A stretch of 64,000 nucleotides of DNA, taken from contig NZ_BDAC01000007.1 of NCBI RefSeq assembly GCF_002091635.1, positions 62,001-126,000 of the forward strand, in the 5' to 3' direction. Position numbers and translations under genes: made by a program. The notes under the pieces were generated by a model. The model did no database searches. It saw nothing but the letters and a program-made list of their open reading frames with translations, and was not told the DNA's origin. The stretch's first letter is position 1; each line of letters opens with the position of its first letter. Below, piece by piece: positions 27,561 to 37,138 of the stretch. This DNA comes from Pseudomonas indica NBRC 103045 (lineage in GTDB: Bacteria; Pseudomonadota; Gammaproteobacteria; Pseudomonadales; Pseudomonadaceae).

Positions 27561-29137
27561 GGCAACGTCCAAAGCGGCGCCGTGGGCGCGGGTGCGGCGG
27601 CAGCCCTCCTGCCGGTCATCGCTGACGCCCTGGCCACACTGATCGCCACGGGCGTGGGTACGAGCGTGGGCTCCGGCTCGGGCGGCAAGGTGGTGGCGGG
27701 CGGTACGGCGGCCGGTGTGGAGTTGTACAACCGGCAGTTGCACCCCGACGAGCAGAAGCTCCTTGAGAAACAAGCCAAAGAGCTTGCCAAGGAAAAAGGG
27801 ATCAGCGAAGAGGAGGCTACCCGCCGCTTGGCCGAAGCATTCGCGTTCTATACCGATGCGGATTGGCAGGCGGTGATTGCGGGCAAGGCCGAGATCGATT
27901 CCGCCACGCTCATCCACTTGGGGTTGGCTTTAGCGCCGTTGGGCAGTCGATACGATGTGGTTGCCATCGAGGGCGACGTCCCGTCGGTTGGTATGCCGGA
28001 TAGCAAGACTTACACGGCAGCGGAAACCCTGCGGTTACTGCAGAACTACCAACTGACCCATGCGGCGGCTTTCAACAATCCGCTGATCAATTCTGAATAC
28101 CTAGGGTCTGTACGAAAAGTCGCCGAGCGAAGGTCAGGCTAGGCAAAAATCGGTGAGGAAGCGGAGTTTACGTGCTGTAAATGAGCATTCCGAGCCGATT
28201 TTTAACGACGCATCACCGAGCGCAGGCACTTTTCGTACAGAGCCTAGTCAGCCTTTCTCCGGAAAACCTCAGCTATCAACTGTATTACGCCAAGTATCTG
28301 AATTACGGGTCGGCGTTCAACCCGGCGGCAGATACCTCCGGTGCGATGCAGGGAATCGGGGCTGCGGTAGGGCAGGCCAAAGAGAACATATTCGCGCTAG
28401 GTAAAAGTCTGATACAGGACTTCGCGGGAACCAGTTCGCAGTTGGTCAACGGTGCCCTACAAAGTGCTGCCCAACCCGATCAAATGGTACAAGCCTTCAA
28501 TCAGGCCAGGACTGAAGCAGAAGCACAGGCCTACCTGTACCGCCTGCAAGGCAATCCGGAAGCCGCTGCCAAGGTTGAGATGGAATGGGCGACCGAGCTG
28601 GCTTTGAATCTGGTAGGAACTCGGGGAGGATTGGCTCGAAGTGGGCAGTTGGTTGATGGGGCCGGCGAAATAGTTGGTTTGAAAAAGGCCCCCCCAACAA
28701 TTGAGTATAAACCAGAGGGAAGCGTTGTTCGCCAAGGAAATGATCCAGTTTGTGGTTCTGCATGTAATACCATGGTCATTAGGGATGTTACTGGGGGTTT
28801 TGTAGATCTGTCAGAGGTTGTCGAAAAGTTTACTAATGGCATCAGGCAGACAGGTGTTAATGTCTACGAAATGAGCACGGTTCTGGCTGAGTATGGGGTG
28901 GCAAATAAACCAACTGTTACATTGACCGCTCCTCAGTTGGATAAGGCTCTGGATGCGGGAAGAAGTGTAATTGTTAATTTGAATGGGCACTTCGTGATAG
29001 TCGATAGCGTGAAGTCTGTGGGTGGGGCTTCTTATTATATGACTAGGGATCCATTCATGGGGCCTAGAGGGGTTCTTGCAGAGATATTGCTTCCAGTTAT
29101 GCAGCGAAATGGTAATGCTATTATTATAGGCGAGTAG
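27561..29137 (+). pseudogene. Orphan CdiA C-terminal cassette 2: papain-like toxin split by a MITE
   Basis: Starts with a cdiA homology arm (VGAGAAAALLPVIADAL) that lacks 39 bases relative to cdiA, ends the arm at NRQLH, then carries a new pretoxin. At 28102 a TA is followed by the 141-bp element, which ends the reading at 28142. Removing the element plus one TA joins NSEYL to VSLSPENLSYQL in frame and runs on to 29137. The toxin domain (last ~150 residues) has DPVCGSACNTMV with a likely nucleophile Cys, then GHFVIVDSV and TRDPFMG. This Cys-His-Asp order fits papain/C39-like peptidase toxins. It is disrupted as it stands. Confidence 0.8.
28104..28244. mobile_element. 141-bp MITE, copy C, interrupting cassette 2
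   Basis: Same length as copy B but inverted, with ends GGGTCTGTACGAAAAGT and the inverse ending CGTACAGAGCC. It is flanked by TA at 28102-28103 and 28245-28246. Internal core at 28167-28189. The element plus one TA is 143 bases, so it both shifts the frame and brings a stop. Confidence 0.88.
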
Positions 29138-29145
29138 TAGAGACA

Positions 29146-29535
29146 ATGTGGAGGTGTTTTTTGGGGAAAGAAAAAGACAGAGTAGTCGAAAGATTTGGCT
29201 TGCTTAGTGATCAAGATGAGCTTCTTTATCTGACAGTCGATGGAGGGGAGAGGCTCTGCCTGATTAATTGTGGTTTGATCTATGCCATTGCAGAGCAGGT
29301 TCCGATATTAGCAGGAGGGGATTATTATTTTTATTATAAGGCGAGAGTAAAGGGGAGGTTTGTTTCTGGGGATGTATCAGGCTTTTCTGTTTCTGAGATG
29401 TCAGTTGATGTCACGGGTAATGGTGGGTTTCAAACTATAGATATTGGTCATGAAATGATAGAGAAAGGAAGGGGGCGGCGTCTTGGCGCTTTTTTACATA
29501 AACCTAGGAAACTTAAAGATTGGATGGATGAATAA
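29146..29535 (+). CDS. Immunity protein for orphan cassette 2
   Basis: A 129-residue protein beginning MWRCFLGKEKDRVVERFGLL, eight bases after the toxin stop. No family is recognised. Assignment rests on position after the papain-like toxin and on the same low-GC composition. It remains intact although its toxin gene is broken, which fits selection for immunity alone. Confidence 0.6.
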   Translation: MWRCFLGKEKDRVVERFGLLSDQDELLYLTVDGGERLCLINCGLIYAIAEQVPILAGGDYYFYYKARVKGRFVSGDVSGFSVSEMSVDVTGNGGFQTIDIGHEMIEKGRGRRLGAFLHKPRKLKDWMDE

Positions 29536-29752
29536 CCGATATTTTTGTAGTTGGCATGCATGGGGCCCGGAAAATATTAAATTGGATCTAGAGATCACAG
29601 GTCTGGCTAGATAGAAAACCAATTGTAATTAATGGTGCTCCGGTCTATGCCTTCCGGGCTACGAACGCCCAGTACAACGATTCGACCCTATTCAACCCAG
29701 CGCGCCCTACCTCACACCGCAAGGCTCTCCATGGGCGGGTACCGAAGAGCTG

Positions 29753-30649
29753 GTGCCGGAGCTGTGGAAGCAGCAGTTCGGTGAGCGAAACGCCGTTCGA
29801 TACCTGAACGAAATTTTGTATAGCTCCACCAGCCAGAGCGACTTCGACGACGCCTTCCAGCGCGTATCGCAGGTGGCCAGTGGCGGTGTGGCCAACGTCA
29901 CCTGGGACGTCGACGCGGCGCTTCTGCTGAGCGGCAGCGGCGGTGCGGTGCAAGCCGTGAGAACCATGCTGGCGCGCCGCACCATCGCGGCGGAAGCCGG
30001 TGCCGCAGGCGAGAGGATCGTCCAAGAGGAACTATCGAACCTGGTCGCCAACGGTTCGTCCTACTTTACCGGCAGTCGGATCATCCAGAAGGACACCACC
30101 GTCCAACTGACCGAAGAAGTGGTGCTGACCAGCGGCCAAGTGGTACCGAAAGGCAGCGTGGTGACCGTCAACGGCGATGCGATGAAGATCGTACAGCCTG
30201 ACGGAAACGTGATGACGAGTTCATACTCCAGGGCGGTGGCGGAGGTTAAGGGGCTGCCGGGAGGTGGGGAAAAAGGAACATTAAATACCACTCTGATCGA
30301 TGAGTTAGCTGCTAACGGTGTGAAATTCACTCCAGAGAACGTCATTGCAGTGGGTCGCAGTCCGAGTGGACAGGTTGTGTTCTTAGAAACAGGTAGCTCA
30401 AAGGCTGGATTGCAGCACATTATCGAGGAACATGGCAGTCAGTTTGTCCAGATGGGAGTATCTGAGGCGCAGATTCCTGGAGTAGTAATGAAGGCAGTTA
30501 CTGAGGGTAAGCTTGTTGGTTACCAAGGCTCTGGACTTGGGCGTCCAATTTATGAATTAGTCATTAACGGAGAGCCACAGCGCATTGCAGTGACTGTTGG
30601 GAATAATGGATTTATCGTTGGCGCAAATCCAAGGGGTAGCATGAAATGA
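29753..30649 (+). CDS. Orphan CdiA C-terminal cassette 3 (possible RNase toxin)
   Basis: Homology to cassette 1 begins near 29631 (matching from about 25181). A single-base deletion near 29696 puts the upstream part out of frame, leaving an ORF from a GTG at 29753. The pretoxin is nearly identical to cassette 1 up to AEVKGLP, then the toxin differs: GGGEKGTLNTTLIDELAANG...LQHIIEEHGSQF...VTVGNNGFIVGANPRGSMK. The His-containing HIIEEHG and the end resemble CDI RNase toxins of the BECR type, but I am not sure. It cannot be secreted on its own, and it ends overlapping the immunity gene by 4 bases. Confidence 0.6.
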   Translation: MPELWKQQFGERNAVRYLNEILYSSTSQSDFDDAFQRVSQVASGGVANVTWDVDAALLLSGSGGAVQAVRTMLARRTIAAEAGAAGERIVQEELSNLVANGSSYFTGSRIIQKDTTVQLTEEVVLTSGQVVPKGSVVTVNGDAMKIVQPDGNVMTSSYSRAVAEVKGLPGGGEKGTLNTTLIDELAANGVKFTPENVIAVGRSPSGQVVFLETGSSKAGLQHIIEEHGSQFVQMGVSEAQIPGVVMKAVTEGKLVGYQGSGLGRPIYELVINGEPQRIAVTVGNNGFIVGANPRGSMK

Positions 30650-30936
30650 AATATATAAAGTTGATGGCGGATTATCAGTGCTATCCACTTTGGAATATGT
30701 CTCCTGGTGAGTATGGTGATGTAAGCCCTAGCGATCTTCCTATCTCTAATGAGCTTAAGTTGCGCCTCTTGAAGTGGGCCGCCATCTACGATGAAACACT
30801 AGATATGGACTGCCCATCCAATTCTGGATTTAAGGATGAGGCTCTGGAACACGAGTTTAGACATGAAGGAGAACTGCTGGCTGAGTGTCTAAGGAATGAA
30901 CTGGGGCCGAATTATATAATTACGCTAAAATTTTAG
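30646..30936 (+). CDS. Immunity protein for orphan cassette 3
   Basis: A 96-residue protein starting MKYIKLMADYQCYPLWNMSP. Its ATG overlaps the toxin stop in an ATGA. The sequence has a compact alpha/beta look and an acidic centre (YDETLDMDCPSNSGF). The family is not named with certainty. Function is inferred from the overlap and pairing. Confidence 0.62.
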   Translation: MKYIKLMADYQCYPLWNMSPGEYGDVSPSDLPISNELKLRLLKWAAIYDETLDMDCPSNSGFKDEALEHEFRHEGELLAECLRNELGPNYIITLKF

Positions 30937-31239
30937 TTGGTGCAAAAGGAATTGGGGCAGCAATTAATACAGTCCCGGAATTTCAGACGCAAAGCGTTCC
31001 CAATAAATCTGGGGTTCTAATACTGAGAGTCGGCGATTCCGAACCTAAAATTTTGGATAATCTTGCCCGGAAGCTTGGTAACAACACTGCAGCGAAAGGC
31101 TCGGTCACGATATTTACAGAGAGGGCTGCGTGCAGTAGTTGTCTGGGGTCGTTGAGCAATTTAAAGCTAAGTACCCAAATATTCAGGTTAATGTTTGGAT
31201 AATAATGGTGTGGTTATGCGGCCGCCTAAAGGTAATTAA
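30936..31239 (+). pseudogene. Frameshifted C-terminal part of a deaminase toxin
   Basis: Conceptual reading from 30936 gives VGAKGIGAAINTVPEF, then SGVLILRVGDSEPKILDNLA and VTIFTERAACSSCLGS (CxxC at 31131-31142). After a frameshift near 31148 it continues VEQFKAKYPNIQVNV, and after another near 31198 it ends DNNGVVMRPPKGN with a stop at 31237-31239. The TERAACSSC block is the zinc-binding end of bacterial toxin nucleotide deaminases. The N-terminal part of the cassette is missing. The remaining piece begins right at the previous immunity stop, so this is a stacked, decayed cassette. Confidence 0.78.
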
Positions 31240-31240
31240 T

Positions 31241-31612
31241 ATGAATCAAGATCGAGTCTCCTATTTTCAAATTAAGGGCTGGATTCTAGAGAATTATTGG
31301 GATGGTTGCCGGGATCATGGGCCATTGCCTTCTAACAAAGGCAAAGAAAGGTGGACTCTAGAGCAGATTGCATCTGATGTTTATGATGGATATGCGGGAG
31401 GGGAAGGTAGTTTTGATTCTCCTTTGGAGTATTTGATGCTTGAGGTTGTTAGTTTTGTTTTGTCGTGCTGGTATCCGGCACAAGCCGAGCATCATAAGGA
31501 TAGAATCTACAGCCTGCTTTCAGAGCATAATTTAGAAAAGATGCTTGAAGGAATTCCTAATGATGAGCTTGATGAATTCAGGCATGATCTAAGTATTTTA
31601 GGTTTTCTATGA
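31241..31612 (+). CDS. Immunity protein for the decayed deaminase toxin
   Basis: A 123-residue acidic protein starting MNQDRVSYFQIKGWILENYW. The ATG lies one base after the conceptual toxin stop. A longer in-frame reading from 31139 would fuse it to out-of-frame toxin sequence and is unlikely to be real. No domain is recognised. A terminator follows directly, so it probably ends this run of cassettes. Confidence 0.62.
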   Translation: MNQDRVSYFQIKGWILENYWDGCRDHGPLPSNKGKERWTLEQIASDVYDGYAGGEGSFDSPLEYLMLEVVSFVLSCWYPAQAEHHKDRIYSLLSEHNLEKMLEGIPNDELDEFRHDLSILGFL

Positions 31613-31615
31613 ATA

Positions 31616-31645
31616 AAAATAGCCCCGGCACTACCGGGGTTATTT
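31616..31645 (+). terminator. Terminator after the cassette run
   Basis: A dyad AATAGCCCCGG-CACTA-CCGGGGTTATT is followed by a T-containing tract. It sits four bases after the immunity stop and probably ends transcription through cassettes 1-4. Confidence 0.75.
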
Positions 31646-31696
31646 GTTTCATTCCGCCGTAATTACCAAACACCCCTGCATCACTCTGATGCGTAT

Positions 31697-31855
31697 CCGC
31701 TTGAGGACTAAGGAGTACAGCTACTACATCAATTCTGGCGGTAGCTATGGCTGGGGAGGTGCCAACAGCAATGCCCAAAAAGTAATCAATCCGGCTACGG
31801 GCGCCAGTGCCGCCGTCCAAGACAAAAGCCAGGAAGGCAAAGGCGAAGAGGGCGC
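31697..31855 (+). pseudogene. Short cdiA fragment
   Basis: About 160 bp matching 35792-35950 of the truncated second cdiA (the SYYINSGGSYGWGGANSN segment) with point changes and small indels. It has no start signals or continuation on either side and is a recombination relic. Confidence 0.78.
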
Positions 31856-31930
31856 CAATTTTGCGAGGGCGAGCGCTAAAAGTGCAAATAGTAACCTGTA
31901 ACGATCCCTCCCAGGTTGCCAGCCCCTGGC

Positions 31931-31977
31931 TGGTGAGTGTTCGTTATCGGTACGGATGGCAAGCAGTTTGCCATAGC
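31931..31977. repeat. 45-bp repeat, copy 1
   Basis: Reads GGTGAGTGTTCGTTATCGGT and onward to GTTTGCCATAG. It matches 38288-38332 with few differences. The right half is a dyad (ATGGC...GCCAT). Both copies precede a structured leader and a small accessory gene. Confidence 0.6.
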
Positions 31978-32020
31978 GGCCGATAGCTCCTTTTCTCGCT
32001 TGACCTCTTTCCTTCAGCCT

Positions 32021-32270
32021 CCTAACCTCGCGCTGCTTTCGTGCTCATCACGAAGGCCAGGTTTGGCGACCTGACCAAAGGCGCGGTTTGCCGCAATTGC
32101 TCTGCACGTCCTTGGGCGATGCAGCGCTTTGTTATGGCGGACCGCGTGGGGAGATCCTTCGGGGTCTGCCGGTTCCTTTGGCCGGTTCGCCAACCCTGCG
32201 CGGTTCGTCACCCTTTCCGTTTGGCGACGGCAGGTGACGATTCCTTAACCTCCAAAGGAACCTGTCTCCC
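32021..32270 (+). promoter_or_regulatory. Structured leader upstream of the Bro-N-like gene
   Basis: A 250-bp stretch without a gene, full of short repeated and inverted pieces (GGCGACC/GGTCGCC-like, CCGGTTCCTTTGGCCGGTT, GGCGACGGCAGGTGACG). The pattern GTGGCGG..CCGTG..CTTCGG..GCCGGTT..CACCC is shared with the leader at 38560-38843. It ends in AAAGGAA before the ATG. It could be an RNA leader controlling the gene. No named riboswitch is recognised. Confidence 0.45.
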
Positions 32271-32744
32271 ATGCAAGAAGCTCTCACTCCAACGCTGTTT
32301 ACCCGCCACAACCATTCCTTGCGAGCTTTGCTGATAGATGACCAAGCTTGGTTTTCCATCGCGGATTTAGCCGTGCTGCTTGGTTGTCCCAACGATATCG
32401 AGCGTATTGCCGATCATCTGGCAACCGACCAGCAACGCAGCGAGTGGATGTTTACCCCCCATGGTCTCAAGGAGACCTTGTTGATTGACGAGTCTGGCCT
32501 ATATGCCGCCTTGTTGCGAGATACACACCCGGAGAGCGAGGGATTGCGCCGTTGGATTGCCCACCGTGTCATTCCGGAACTGCGTAACAGCGACCGCAGC
32601 GAGGCAGGGTCGCCTCGCTATGGCACCTTGCATTGGAAGGCCAGCGGCGTGCAGGTCATTCACTGGCAAGACAGGCTGTGGATTGCCCTTGACGATATAC
32701 CCCAGGTCATTCGTAGCGATGCTTTGCGTCCCAGCGCGCGATAG
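32271..32744 (+). CDS. Bro-N-like (phage antirepressor-type) protein
   Basis: A 157-residue protein. The N-terminal part (HNHSLRALLIDDQAWFSIAD, LAVLLGCPN, then LIDESGLYAALLRDTHPESE and RRWIAHRVIPELR) has the layout of the BRO N-terminal domain: a DNA-binding fold of baculovirus BRO proteins and phage antirepressors. The C-terminal 50 residues are a second small domain ending IRSDALRPSAR. It stands alone on the forward strand between two CDI remnants. No phage genes surround it, so it is a solitary accessory regulator of unknown target. Confidence 0.65.
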   Translation: MQEALTPTLFTRHNHSLRALLIDDQAWFSIADLAVLLGCPNDIERIADHLATDQQRSEWMFTPHGLKETLLIDESGLYAALLRDTHPESEGLRRWIAHRVIPELRNSDRSEAGSPRYGTLHWKASGVQVIHWQDRLWIALDDIPQVIRSDALRPSAR

Positions 32745-32845
32745 CCTGCGGCTTGATCGAGCAGTGTGAATTCAGCCCCGCCAGTATGGTTTCGGCGGGG
32801 TACTTGAGAGGTAGTGATCCAGGGGCTTCGGGCCTATCCAACCAA

Positions 32846-35800
32846 TCGCCCGGCCGGCGCGCACAAATACCTGATCGAAACCAACCCGGCGCTGACCAAC
32901 CTCAAGCAGTTCATGAGTTCGGACTACCTGCTGGGCAACCTGGGTTACGACACCGACATGGCGCAGAAGCGCCTGGGCGATGGCTTCTACGAACAGCGTT
33001 TGATCCGCGAAGCCAACGCAGCCTCACCACCCATGCATCGGCGGGCGCTGGCTACACCGACCGAGAAGCCTTCGCCGACAGCGCGGCCCGCATCGAAGCG
33101 GCCAACAACCTGACGCTCAGTGCCGGGCGTGACATCCAGAACATCGGTAGCGCCCTGAGTGCCGGTAACGACCTGGCGATGAGCGCCGGACGCGACCTGA
33201 GGCTGGTCTCCGCAGCGGAGCATGACCTCAGCCGCCGTGACGCCAGCCGATACAACATCGGCCGCGAACAAGTGACCCAGCACGGCTCGGACATCAACGC
33301 GGGCCGCGACCTGAGCGCCAGCGCCGGCAACGACCTGACGGTGAGCGCCAGCCGTGTGACAGCGGGGGGTGACATCGCCTTGTCGGCGGATGGCGACGTG
33401 ATGCTGGCAGCAGCCGCCAACGAGGACCACTTCTATTCCAAGAGCAAGAAAGTCACCCGAAGCACCGACAGCGTGCGCCAGCAGTCCAGCGTCATCCAGG
33501 CCGGACGGGATGTCTCGGTCGCGGCGGGAGAAGACCTGACGCTGATCGCCAGTCAGATCAAAGGGGGGAACGACGTTGCCCTGGATGCCGAGCAGGACAT
33601 CAACGTCCTGTCCGCCAAGGATGAAAGCGCGTCCTTCTACTTCAAGAAGAAGAAAGGCTCGTTCGGGCGTAGCAAGAGCGAGCAGCGCGAAAGTTACGAC
33701 AGCACCAACGTCGCCTCGGTGATCGAAGCGGGCAACGACCTGCTGGTCGGTGCCACGGGCGATATGGCGATCCTGTCTGGCGTCGAGGAACACGGCTCCT
33801 ACAGCAAGAAGACCAAGTCCGGTTTCCTGGGCCTCTCCAAGAGCGGCAAGAGCCAGCTCAAGACCCGGGCCAGCCAAGTCGCCAGCGAGCTGGAGGCGGG
33901 TAACGACGTCGTCATCGCTGCCGGCAACGATATCCGTCTGCGCGCCAGCGAGACGTCGGCCGGCAACGATGTGGAGCTGCACGCCGGCCTGGTCAACGAG
34001 ACCGGCGACATCAATCTCGTGTCGGCCAACGACACCGCCTACAGCCTGACCGAGAAGTACAAGAAAAAGGTCGGCCTGTCCCTTTCCGACTCCGTGGGTA
34101 TCGCCGTGGGCACGCCCTCCTGGGGTGGCGACATCTCGCTGGCCTCGGCCAAGAAGGCCGGCCAGGAGGCGATCAGCTCGACCAGTGTCGGCAGCCAGGT
34201 GACGGCGGAGCGCGATGCGACGCTCCAGGCCGAGCGCGACATCAACATTGTCGGCAGCGGTGTGAGCGCAGGGCGCAACGTCCTGCTCGATGCCGGCCGC
34301 GACGTCAACGTGGTCGCCGGCTCCAACAGCCAGCAGACAACGGCTTGGGAGAACACCAAGACGTTCGGCATGCAGCAGGACTTCGACCGTAACGGCTACA
34401 CCACCTTCATCGGCGAGGAAAAACTCAAGGACAAGAAACTCGACACCCGGCAGACCGCCGCCGCCAGCCAGATCAACGCTGGGCTGGACCTCGACGTGAA
34501 GGCAGGCCGGGACATCGTCCAGCAAGGCTCGGACATGAGCGCCGGCTACGACATCAATCTGCAGGCCGGACGCAACATCCTGATCGACGCCGCCCCCGAG
34601 CAATCGGTGACGGCCCGCGAACAGAGCCAGACGCGTACGGGGACGACGACCAAGGTCAGCCATAACGTCGGCAACATGATGGACGCGCTCAGCGGGGCGG
34701 GCAAAGGCGATAACGCCATCAGCCAGGTATCCAGCGTGCTCCAGGCAGCCGATGCAGTCACACAGGTGCTCAGTGGTCCCAGCTTCGCCGCGCATGTCGG
34801 GACGGGAGGTCAGAGCCAGAGCAGCAGAGAAACGGCAATAGGTAGCAGGCCGTCCACGCTGCAGGCCGGTAACGATATCAACGCGGCTGCTGGTAATGAC
34901 TTCGTTGCCAAGGGCAGCCAGTTCTCGGCAGGGCGTGACATCAACGTCACCGGTCGGGACGTCAGGTTCGATGTGGCGCGGGGCTCCTTCTCCAGTGAGA
35001 GCGAGCAAAGCCAGAGCCAGAGCGGCATCAATAGCGGCACCACCTTCAACAGTGCGCGTGCTGGCGTCGGCGGCAGTCATGGTGTCGCAAGCGCGGAGCA
35101 GTCGTTGGGAACGGCCGAATCTACACAGCTTCTGGCCGGCCGCGATATCAATCTTCAGGCCAGCCACGATCTGAGTTTGATCGGCACCCAGGCGCAAGCT
35201 GCCCGCGACATCAATCTGAAGGCCGCGAATGATCTGAACATTCGCGCGGCGCAAAACGACTCCCAGAGCGATTCCAGTCGCCGCAGTGGTGGTGGAGAAG
35301 TGGGGGGCGTGGTCGGTGGAAACGATTTCATCGCCCTGTACGCCAGCGTCGACTTTGGCAAGGGCAACCTCGACCGTGTAGGGGCTCGGCAGCAGGAAGC
35401 CTACCTCTATGCCGGACGAGGCTTGAACTTCGAGAGCGGCCGCGATACGACCGTCGCAGGAGCGAGGCTGGAGGGTGAAGAGGTCACCGGCAAGGTTGGG
35501 CGTGACCTGACGGTTTCCTCGGTTCCGAACACCGGCAAGGTGAGCGGTAAGGAACTCGACGCCAGCATGACCGTAACCATCGGCTACGGCTCGGGTAGCG
35601 TCAGCGGTTCGGTTGGGGTAGGCAAGACCACCGGCAAGACCGACTGGGTGGAAAAGCAGACCTCCATCGTTGCGCGCGACCGGCTGGATATCCGCACCGA
35701 AGACCACACCCAGATCGACGGTGCGGTTATCGCCTCACGCACCGGCAACCTCAAGCTGGATACCGACACCCTCGGCTTCCGCGATATCAAGGGTGAGGAC

Positions 35801-37138
35801 AAGGAGCACAGCTACTACATCAACGCTGGCGGTAGCTATGGCTGGGGAGGTGCCAACAGCAATGGCCAAAAGGATAACCAGCCGGCTACGGGCGCCAGTG
35901 TCGCCGTCCAGGACAAAAGCCAGGAAGGCAAAGGCGAGGAGGGTGCCAATGGGTGGAGCCTGAGCGGCTATGACTACCGCAAGGAGCGCGAGCAGATCGT
36001 CCGCGCCACGGTAGGCGAAGGCGAAATCGTCGTCCGCAGCGACGCGGAAACGGGCAAGGATTCCACAGCGGGCCTGAACCGAGACCTGAGCAAAGCCTAC
36101 GAGGTCACCAAGGACGATGAAGAGCGCACCGATCTGTATGTGAGCAAGTCGTCGGTAGAAGCGGTGATGGCAGCACCGGAGACCGCGAAGCAACTGGCGG
36201 CACTGGCGGAAGGTGTGGCTGTTGGTATGCAGGTGGCCTACTACGCCAAACAATTGGAGTCGGATGATCCGGCCACACGACGCCAAGCGGCCCAATCTCT
36301 ATTCCTTAAATTGCCGGGCGTGAGTCTGGCTACCCCTGAAGAACGGGCAGTTTCAGACGCCATCGGCAAGTTGGCCGAGCAGGACTCGGCCCAGGCTATC
36401 AAGGCGCTGAACCTTATCGGCATGCTGATTCGGCCTAACGGGCTAACCCAGAATATGGCTGGTATAGATGATGCGGCCGTTCTGGTAGTTTTCGGCGCTG
36501 CTCTCCTGACCGCAGGCGTGGTAGGGAGCAACGAGGACTATCAGAAGAAAATGGGCGCTGCGCTGGAAAGCGCAGGGAAAGCCACTGCCGCCAACATGGA
36601 GATCAGCCTGGAGCTATGGAAGCTGGTAGGCGGGGTACTTGTTGGATCACCCATCCACCAGCTCGATGGCTCTCCCTACACGACGCCAGTCGTACAAGGT
36701 AACTCCACCAGCGGCTCGGATGGTGGCTATGGTGTAGGTGGCCAAGCCAGCGGCGCGACCAATACCGCAGGCAATCAACTGGACACGCCGCAGGGGGCGA
36801 CAAGCTATACGACTCCTGGCCATCAGGTGAGTCTGGGGGCTGTGTATAACCAATCCGTTGGTAATATGAAAGAGTTTTTATCTCGTCCAGGTTTTGGTCG
36901 TGAATTAGCGAGTGCAACCCTGAAAACGTCAAAGATGTATGATGGCCAAAGTGTTTATCAAGTAACTAAGACTATCGGGGATAATATAAAGCGTGGTGAT
37001 CAAATTTATCTTGATGGTTTGCATAAGGATCACTTGGAGGTATTCGATAAGGCGGGTAGATTTAAGTTTGTTTTGAATTTGGATGGTTCTATAAATGACG
37101 TCAAAACTCGATCCGCCGGCCAAAGGAGGCTGAGATGA
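32846..37138 (+). pseudogene. Truncated second cdiA with a colicin-E3-like toxin tail
   Basis: Lacks the signal peptide and TPS domain. Bases 32846-33014 copy cdiA 18294-18460. At 33015 the sequence jumps to cdiA 18965 with loss of about 500 bp and a frame change. From there an open reading runs to 37138. It matches cdiA FHA-2 repeats up to about 33370, then carries a different repeat and pretoxin chassis. The toxin tail (about 36820-37138) contains MYDGQSVYQVTKTIG and IYLDGLHKDHLEVFDKAGRF. The D..H...LEV pattern resembles the catalytic stretch of colicin E3-type 16S rRNases. It cannot be exported as it stands, but it can donate its tail by recombination. The stop overlaps the next gene by 4 bases. 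Confidence 0.75.

Noticed and set aside
31139-31612. 157-residue protein starting in the deaminase relic
   Set aside because: The first third is toxin sequence in a shifted frame; the coupled ATG at 31241 directly after the toxin stop is the natural start of the immunity gene.
32814-33113. 99-codon reading that starts near the second cdiA and carries the YLIETNPALTNLKQF segment
   Set aside because: It is a piece of cdiA cut by a deletion and running out of frame at 33015; it has no independent function.
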